In this document: one piece after another, positions 15,645 to 17,971 of the stretch | How the letters are laid out: each line of letters begins with the position of its first letter | How positions within the stretch are numbered: position 1 is the stretch's first letter | From: G020354785 sp964580815 | Lineage (GTDB): Bacteria; Bacteroidota; Bacteroidia; Bacteroidales; UBA10428 | Assembly: GCA_964580815.1 (NCBI GenBank) | Contig: CAZOLY010000062.1 | Span: 1 to 17,971, forward strand | Direction of reading: 5' to 3' | DNA: 17,971 nt | Notes under the pieces: model-generated | Seen by the model: the letters and a program-made list of their open reading frames with translations, nothing else | What the model was told of the DNA's origin: nothing | Databases searched by the model: none | Program-made: the position numbers and the translations under genes

Positions 15645-16993
15645 TATTCAATAAGCTCCAGCATGGTGGGTGGCGGTATATTTTCCTGTTGTTTCAGGTC
15701 GCGGTTGGGCTTAAGAGTTTCCCACCGCAATAAATACTGTTTTCCACCAGGTGCTTTGCCTGAATCAAAAACCTTGTTAATAATCATTTCAGGCACGGGT
15801 GAATGAAGTGAGTCCAGTTCCCCGGGATACACTGTTTCAAGAGCCTCTGTCCTCAAAGGCATCAATGTTTTTCCATCTATCACAATTTGTCCGTTCCCAT
15901 ACTTAATATGGTGATAACCGAAAACAATATAATTATTTATATATGAAGGTTTCGGAGGTTCAATAAGCAGTTCGTTTATTATAGTGCCATAACCTTTGAA
16001 ATCCCATCGGTAATTCCACTCTGTAACTTTACTGCTTATCCACCTGCCTTCCTGAAACCGGCTGAGAAAAAGCTGTGTATTTCCTGTACTGTCGTATCTA
16101 TGATATCCTATTAAAACATTGCTGTCAGCGTCAAATCCAAGCCTAATGCCAGTATTTATCAATCCGCCATCAACAGGAGTCGTATCGACATAAAGCTGCA
16201 CATAATCAATGGTTACAGGCAGTTCCACATTTTCACCGCGAATGCTTTCCCAGTTCAGGAGGTCTTTGCTGCGCGCATAGGACAGGGTATGATTTGTCCT
16301 GCAGTCAGGTGTATCACGCCAAACCCATATTAAATGATAGTAGCGGTCCGGTCCCAGGAGCGGGCCCTGCATATATGCATTCATTATTCCGCGCCCGTCG
16401 GTGAGTGGCTTACCGAGCATCCGTACCCACTTCTTGTCTTCCCCCTCCCATATGTTAAATACCTCATGTCCGGAACCGCTTCTGCCATAGCGGTAGTGAA
16501 ATATAAGCTCTCCATCGGGTCCCTCAATGAATTCAGGGTAAGTAACCATATCTTCCTCAATCCCTGTCATAATGTGAAAAGGCTGAAGCGAATGCATATC
16601 GTAAGGAATTGTGCTGCGGTAGTATATAAGCTGATTCGAATGCATGTTGCCCGATAAATGAATATATCCCTCCCTGTCAACGAACAGGGCCAGATAATTA
16701 TGGCTGTCCCATCCCACCTTTGAATCCAAGTGATGGTAGTCCCAAACAGAATCATTTATATTGCGTCTGGCAACGGTCATTTGATGGGCCGAATCGTAAA
16801 AAGCTACATATTGAATTTCATTTGAAGTAAATAGGGCAAAATTTACCGGGAAGGAAGCAGGCACATAATCAACGGGAACAACCTTGAAAGGTAATGAATT
16901 TGAATGACCCGGGTCTACCCCCTGCAGAAATTGCCCTGTAAAAAAAACAAATAAAAAACCGGTAAATAGTTTCTTTGAAAAGGATTTATTCAT
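15641..16993 (-). CDS. BNR_4-family secreted seven-bladed beta-propeller, putative polysaccharide lyase or glycosidase
   Basis: 450 aa; ATG at 16993 begins a signal peptide (residues 1-25, ending near FLQG). The rest resembles the BNR_4 family (PF15892): WDSHNY (95-100), DREGYIHLSGNMHSN (106-120), FHYRYGRSGSGHEVFN (165-180) and IWVWRDT (222-228). His98, His118, Tyr167 and Arg168 fall where structurally characterised relatives (ulvan lyases PL24/PL25, and the rhamnosyl-glucuronate enzymes GH145/PL27) place active-site histidines, tyrosine and arginine; I infer this from pattern, not alignment. Many such proteins are annotated as putative neuraminidase, but no sialidase Arg triad or RIP motif is clear. 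A uronate-cleaving role would fit the GH105 at the other end of the window, though 14.5 kb apart. It lies 13 bases after the DUF5684-like gene and is likely co-transcribed with it. Confidence 0.78.
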   Translation of the reverse strand: MNKSFSKKLFTGFLFVFFTGQFLQGVDPGHSNSLPFKVVPVDYVPASFPVNFALFTSNEIQYVAFYDSAHQMTVARRNINDSVWDYHHLDSKVGWDSHNYLALFVDREGYIHLSGNMHSNQLIYYRSTIPYDMHSLQPFHIMTGIEEDMVTYPEFIEGPDGELIFHYRYGRSGSGHEVFNIWEGEDKKWVRMLGKPLTDGRGIMNAYMQGPLLGPDRYYHLIWVWRDTPDCRTNHTLSYARSKDLLNWESIRGENVELPVTIDYVQLYVDTTPVDGGLINTGIRLGFDADSNVLIGYHRYDSTGNTQLFLSRFQEGRWISSKVTEWNYRWDFKGYGTIINELLIEPPKPSYINNYIVFGYHHIKYGNGQIVIDGKTLMPLRTEALETVYPGELDSLHSPVPEMIINKVFDSGKAPGGKQYLLRWETLKPNRDLKQQENIPPPTMLELIEY

Positions 16994-17006
16994 TTTTCAG
17001 ACTCAT

Positions 17007-17501
17007 CTAAAACAACAGGCGCTGAATTAGGCTCATGAGCTTAATAATAAACATATCAGATATCGCATACAATCCACAGAAGATAAAAGATGTTATAAGG
17101 AAAAGTATAAGTACTTTATAGAAATCTTCCAGAGTATTTACATCAGTCTTTTTTTCTGCGGCATGAATATATTGTGCATCACCAAAAGCCAGTTTAGGCA
17201 AAAAAACAAATGGCAGCAGCACTAATCCCAATGTATATTCTTCATCCTTGCCAAAACTCTTTGATAATAAATTTAGTGACCATATGTAAAAAATGACATT
17301 CAATACCGGAATGGCGAATAATAACAACCACCACCATGGTTTTTTAATTATCTCCAGTAAAACAATTATGTTCCATACAGGGATCAAACTGGCTATTCCG
17401 GGTTTTCCTGCTTTTTCATATATCGCATAAAGCGAATCACTCAACAGAAAAAGATATAAAACATAAATGATAATATTTATTTTAAAAAGATCTATTTCCA
17501 T
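17007..17501 (-). CDS. DUF5684-like integral membrane protein
   Basis: 164 aa. About four to five hydrophobic segments: residues 8-25, 37-53, 57-74, 90-104 and 130-150. Signatures of the DUF5684 type are present: EKAGKPGIASLIPVWN (29-44), KKPWWWLLLFAIPVLN (53-68) and LLSKSFGKDEEYTLGL (78-93), then PFVFLPKLAFGDAQY (96-110). Relatives are small inner membrane proteins of unknown function, some fused to or next to signal peptidases. No signal peptidase is in view here. It sits between the TonB-dependent receptor, 132 bases upstream, and the BNR_4 gene, 13 bases downstream, but its role there is unknown. ATG at 17501 is the natural start. Confidence 0.75.
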   Translation of the reverse strand: MEIDLFKINIIIYVLYLFLLSDSLYAIYEKAGKPGIASLIPVWNIIVLLEIIKKPWWWLLLFAIPVLNVIFYIWSLNLLSKSFGKDEEYTLGLVLLPFVFLPKLAFGDAQYIHAAEKKTDVNTLEDFYKVLILFLITSFIFCGLYAISDMFIIKLMSLIQRLLF

Positions 17502-17633
17502 ATCTCCAGAGTTTTAATTAATTTCCATCTGCTCCTCATCCGGCACATATTTTCCTGGTCTAAATGTACAAAAACAATTTTATTTTCCATATAATATACC
17601 CAGGTTAATTAACAAAATATGCATCAGGCTGGT

Positions 17634-17971
17634 CTAAAAATTCACTTTCAGTGACAGGATGAAGTTCCTGCCCGGAGCAGCAATACCTGAACTGTAGGGG
17701 CGATATCGCTTATCGGTCAGGTTTTCCAGTCCGGCACTAACAGAGAAATTCTCCGCAAATTCATACATCGCTTTAAAGTTAATGGTATACCAGCCAGGAG
17801 AGTATGGATTACCATTAGAATCTGTTGCATACATATAGTCTTTTCCTTTCTCCTCTTCTGGCATGTCTTCAAAGTCCTTTTCACCGCTATAAATGACATA
17901 AAACTGCATATTCAGGTTGTAGGCAGAATAGTTAAGCCGGGATGTACCAAACCATGGCGGCGCATGACGTG
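17634..17971 (-). CDS. TonB-dependent receptor, C-terminal end only
   Basis: The minus-strand frame is open to the window edge and ends at TAG (17636-17634), giving the last 112 or so residues. It starts with a strand pattern APPWFGTSRLNY typical of late barrel strands, continues through YTINFKAMYEF and FSVSAGLENLTDKRYRPY, and ends in a terminal Phe (FILSLKVNF), the usual outer membrane insertion signal. GLENLTDKRYRPYSSGI is characteristic of receptors for siderophore, haem, cobalamin or similar ligands rather than SusC-type glycan importers, but ligand assignment needs the missing N-terminus. The AUG at 17909 is internal. It is transcribed toward the DUF5684-like gene. Confidence 0.88.
   Translation of the reverse strand, partial: RHAPPWFGTSRLNYSAYNLNMQFYVIYSGEKDFEDMPEEEKGKDYMYATDSNGNPYSPGWYTINFKAMYEFAENFSVSAGLENLTDKRYRPYSSGIAAPGRNFILSLKVNF

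Noticed and set aside
15641..16993. Sialidase annotation for the BNR_4 gene
   Set aside because: No RIP motif or clear arginine triad is visible; the BNR label reflects propeller repeats only.
17555..17638. CTGGTCTAAA repeated at 17555-17564 and 17629-17638
   Set aside because: Two 10-base copies, one overlapping the receptor stop codon, with no flanking symmetry; likely chance.

Overview
This window comes from a member of the Bacteroidota, most likely a free-living or sediment/gut-type relative of the Bacteroidales/Marinilabiliales. The evidence is: two proteins with C-terminal type IX secretion (T9SS) sorting domains, a TonB-dependent receptor, many signal-peptide-bearing glycoside hydrolases, moderately AT-rich coding DNA with very AT-rich gaps, few Shine-Dalgarno sites, and promoter-like TTG/TAnnTTTG pairs typical of the phylum. 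No RNA gene, insertion sequence, CRISPR array or integrase was seen.

Layout, left to right. (1) 1-1139, + strand: 3' portion of a GH105-type unsaturated-uronyl hydrolase, cut by the window edge. (2) 1196-6070, - strand: a GH13 alpha-amylase-like enzyme followed after a 15-base gap by an Asp-box beta-propeller protein, both carrying T9SS sorting domains. (3) 6140-7390, -: a CPA-type Na+(K+)/H+ antiporter. (4) 7503-10391, -: a large GH2 beta-galactosidase-like enzyme with an unusual inserted C-terminal domain. (5) 10495-12743, -: a signal-peptide-bearing isochorismatase-fold cysteine hydrolase followed by a GT39-type membrane glycosyltransferase. (6) 12931-14007, +: a GH26 beta-mannanase-like enzyme, divergent from (5). 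(7) 14056-17971, -: 3' end of a TonB-dependent receptor, a DUF5684-like membrane protein, a BNR_4 seven-bladed-propeller protein that may be a polysaccharide lyase or hydrolase, a beta-lactamase-fold serine hydrolase lipoprotein, and a small lipoprotein.

As a whole this is a carbohydrate-oriented region, but not one canonical polysaccharide utilisation locus. No SusC/SusD pair is visible, the enzymes point to different glycans (alpha-glucan, beta-mannan, beta-galactoside, uronate-containing polysaccharide), and the genes lie on both strands in short units. The enzymes act outside the cytoplasm: the GH13 enzyme and its propeller partner are probably anchored or released by T9SS, and GH2, GH26 and BNR_4 carry export signals. 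The receptor at the right edge may import ligands, but nothing shows which.

I found no convincing wholly new defence or mobile system. The best leads are the domain nested in the GH2 enzyme, the BNR_4 protein with lyase-like histidines, the exported isochorismatase-fold protein paired with a GT39 enzyme, the amylase/propeller T9SS pair, and a possible transporter-gene remnant between GH2 and GT39.
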